This document shows positions 13,924 to 15,475 of a DNA stretch of 15,475 nucleotides, piece after piece. The notes below the pieces were generated by a model. That model saw only the letters and a program-made list of their open reading frames with translations, did not search any database and had not been told where the DNA came from. Both the position numbers and the translations under genes were made by a program. The DNA lies in the NCBI GenBank assembly GCA_023433945.1, contig JAEYTP010000050.1, forward strand, positions 1 through 15,475, written 5' to 3'. Each line of letters begins with the position of its first letter. The first letter of the stretch is position 1. Origin of the DNA: Bacillota bacterium. Lineage in GTDB: Bacteria > Bacillota > Clostridia > Acetivibrionales > DSM-1351.

Positions 13924-14955
13924 ACCTAAATTTCTTACAGATTTTCTTTCAACAATATTACATGGTAAAACGATGCCGTCACTCTTTTTGTTTGGATTTT
14001 TAAGTCGTCTGAGAAGTAAACTACAAGCCTCTTGTGACATTAGATTCTTATTCCAGTCAACGCTTGTTAATGGTGGGTTTATATATGCTGATATGGCCAA
14101 GTTCTCATATCCGATAAGTGAGATATCATCTGGAATCCGTATTTTATTTTCATAGAAGTACTGACATGCTCCTGCTGCTAGAATATCAGCACCAAAAATA
14201 ACTGCTGTTGGGAATTTTTCTTTAGGAAGCTCACATATCTTTTTTGCTACCTCATACCCCTGTGAAGACATAAATTTACATTGGAACAATAGTTCCTCAT
14301 CAATTTCTAAACCTGCTTCTTTCATGCCATCCATATAGCCTTTGAGTTTTAGAGGACATGCATAGCTTGTGGAATCACCACTAACATATGCAATTTTATG
14401 ATGCCCTTTACTAACCAAATATCGAACAACCCTGAGTATGGAATCGGTATAATCATTTATTACATAATCAGTAAGGTCATTGTAAGTCCCCAATGTTGCA
14501 ATTACATTAATCTCTTTTTTTAATAATTCAATAAAATCTTTCTTATAAAGCGAACCAACCACTATTACGCCATCTACTCGTTTTTCTTCTATAATTTTTG
14601 GAACTCTAGTACTTCCATCTTCATAATAAAAGTTATCAATTAGCAGACCATACCCTGTAGTTTTTAATGCCTCTGCAATACCATTTATGTAATCTATATA
14701 GAAAATATCCTTGTCCTTGTTAAAATCATTCTTATCATTACTATTCGCATATCCCATTGTTATAAGACCAATATTCTGCTTTTTATTTGTAACAAGTTCT
14801 CTTGCTGAAATGTTAGGAATATATCCAAGATCATTAATTGCTTTTAATACCTTTGCCCGTGTCGATGGCTTTACACAATCATGATTATTGACTACCGCAG
14901 AGACTGTAGTTGGGGATACACCTGCAATTTTAGCTACATCCTTTATTGACACCAT
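13921..14955 (-). CDS. LacI-family transcriptional repressor
   Basis: A 344-residue repressor of the LacI/GalR family. The N-terminal helix-turn-helix is SIKDVAKIAGVSPTTVSAVV (residues 3-22). The hinge helix that contacts the minor groove follows at about 49-60 (ISARELVTNKK). The rest is a periplasmic-binding-protein-like effector domain that should bind a sugar or derivative (for example DGVIVVGS, AVIFGADILAAG and DDISLIGYENL). GGAGGGG at 14962-14968 supports the ATG at 14955. It lies directly upstream of the importer operon, with palindromes at both promoters. It therefore likely represses itself and the operon until the transported compound or a metabolite is present. Confidence 0.95.
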   Translation of the reverse strand: MVSIKDVAKIAGVSPTTVSAVVNNHDCVKPSTRAKVLKAINDLGYIPNISARELVTNKKQNIGLITMGYANSNDKNDFNKDKDIFYIDYINGIAEALKTTGYGLLIDNFYYEDGSTRVPKIIEEKRVDGVIVVGSLYKKDFIELLKKEINVIATLGTYNDLTDYVINDYTDSILRVVRYLVSKGHHKIAYVSGDSTSYACPLKLKGYMDGMKEAGLEIDEELLFQCKFMSSQGYEVAKKICELPKEKFPTAVIFGADILAAGACQYFYENKIRIPDDISLIGYENLAISAYINPPLTSVDWNKNLMSQEACSLLLRRLKNPNKKSDGIVLPCNIVERKSVRNLG

Positions 14956-14970
14956 ATAATGCCCCTCCCA

Positions 14971-14988
14971 AATCTTAACGTTAAGATT
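14971..14988. promoter_or_regulatory. Predicted LacI-family operator, perfect 18-bp palindrome
   Basis: AATCTTAACGTTAAGATT is a perfect 18-bp palindrome with the central CG step typical of LacI-family sites. It directly follows the -10 of the regulator's promoter, at the expected transcription start. This indicates autoregulation. Confidence 0.8.
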
Positions 14989-15017
14989 AATATACTCCTT
15001 ACATAATCTTTTGTCAA
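14989..15017 (-). promoter_or_regulatory. Sigma-A promoter of the LacI-family gene
   Basis: On the minus strand a consensus TTGACA (15012-15017) and TATATT (14989-14994) are separated by exactly 17 bp. The 18-bp palindrome begins immediately after the -10. Confidence 0.85.
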
Positions 15018-15034
15018 TAATATTTTTTCAATTA

Positions 15035-15155
15035 TTAATAAGCTTGTCCAATCTTCCGTAGAATTTCTTTGACGCAGTTTTTCTCCAATTCCTCAATTCC
15101 TATTACCTTTTTTGACTTTAGTCATTTCCATCAAACAGATTCTTTTAATCGCCAT
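15035..15155 (-). pseudogene. Possible frameshifted relic upstream of the repressor promoter
   Basis: Two overlapping minus-strand frames look like one short coding sequence broken by a frame change. An ATG at 15155 opens a frame reading MAIKRICLMEMTKVKK. The adjoining frame reads KVIGIEELEKNCVKEILRKI then GQAY and a stop at 15035-15037. No ribosome binding site is evident and I cannot name the family. The rest of the 14956-15346 gap holds the repressor promoter and a hairpin. I see nothing in 15217-15346. Confidence 0.25.
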
Positions 15156-15175
15156 TGTTTCACAGCTTTTGGGAT

Positions 15176-15218
15176 AACAAGAATCGCATCATGTTTTAAA
15201 AAATGCGATTCTTGTTTT
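15176..15218 (+). terminator. Long hairpin with plus-strand U-tract
   Basis: AACAAGAATCGCAT (15176-15189) pairs perfectly over 14 bp with ATGCGATTCTTGTT (15203-15216). On the plus strand the stem ends in TTGTTTT, giving a short U-tract. No plus-strand gene lies to its left. On the minus strand, where it would terminate the OsmC gene 130 bases away, no U-run follows. It may be a bidirectional terminator of modest strength or a leftover of a lost gene. Confidence 0.5.
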
Positions 15219-15346
15219 GATTAAAATTCATATATTTAAGAGTTTCCCTGAGTTTCTTTATGTTCTTTTGAATAGAATATGTTCACACTTTAAATATGCT
15301 TTTTGTTAGTATTTAAAACTTCGTTTAAATTCATAGAAACCCTACG

Positions 15347-15475
15347 TTATGTACTTATTCTATAGTTTACAGCAACTTCAACATTACCCTTAATCATAGC
15401 CCATACAGGACATAGTTTTTCCTCAGCAATGGTAAGAGCAGCCTGAACATCGGACTTTTCAACATCAGGTGATGT
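15347..15475 (-). CDS. OsmC-family protein, C-terminal end only
   Basis: The last 42 codons of a minus-strand gene whose start lies beyond the right edge. The translation contains VQAALTIAEEKLCPVWAMIK followed by GNVEVAVNYRIST. This matches the C-terminal helix and strand of the OsmC/Ohr-type fold, in which the cysteine of the EEK-x-CPV segment is the second redox cysteine. Such proteins reduce organic hydroperoxides in the cytoplasm. The catalytic N-terminal cysteine is outside the window, so the exact subfamily (OsmC, Ohr or YhfA-like) is open. Confidence 0.75.
   Translation of the reverse strand, partial: TSPDVEKSDVQAALTIAEEKLCPVWAMIKGNVEVAVNYRIST

Overview
This is a low-GC, AT-rich window with strong Gram-positive ribosome binding sites (AGGAGG type), short intergenic spaces, lipoprotein-anchored solute binding and a DUF2975/YozG-type pair. 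This points to a Firmicute, most likely of class Clostridia. That assignment is inferred from gene families and style, not from a marker gene.

Region 1 (about 1-7.9 kb) is an accessory patchwork of mostly single, unrelated genes, nearly all on the minus strand. In order they are a RimJ/RimL-like GNAT acetyltransferase, a small P-loop ATPase/kinase, a small lipoprotein, a stand-alone condensation-domain-like acyltransferase (HHxxxDG), a SAM methyltransferase and a second GNAT. Three genes then lie on the plus strand: a DUF2975 membrane protein translationally coupled to a YozG-like HTH regulator, and a third, larger GNAT. Between them are gene relics (a PhzF-like C-terminus, a 45-codon orphan frame and smaller fragments). 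There is also a striking series of short degenerate tandem arrays, each with its own unrelated unit of 15-37 bp.

Region 2 (about 7.9-15.0 kb, minus strand) is a coherent catabolic locus. A LacI-family regulator is followed by an extracellular sugar-type binding lipoprotein, two MalF/MalG-type permeases, an FAD-dependent oxidoreductase and a zinc dehydrogenase resembling erythritol/L-threitol dehydrogenases. It ends in an intrinsic terminator at 7938-7975. No ABC ATPase is encoded, so a shared MsmX-like ATPase elsewhere is implied. A perfect 18-bp palindrome beside the lacI-type promoter, and a 15/18 match over the binding-protein promoter, are the predicted operators. A 15-bp perfect hairpin follows the binding-protein gene and probably sets its expression above that of the permeases. 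The likely logic is uptake of a sugar or polyol, followed by two oxidation steps, with induction by relief of LacI-type repression.

Region 3 (15.0-15.475 kb) holds a hairpin, a possible frameshifted relic, and the C-terminal end of an OsmC-family protein running off the right edge.

The most unusual observation is that several arrays are tandem copies of the last codons of the adjacent gene. This is clear for the first GNAT, for the PhzF relic and for the FAD oxidoreductase. Other arrays begin at or across a stop codon. Such 3'-terminal duplication recurs throughout the window with unrelated sequences.
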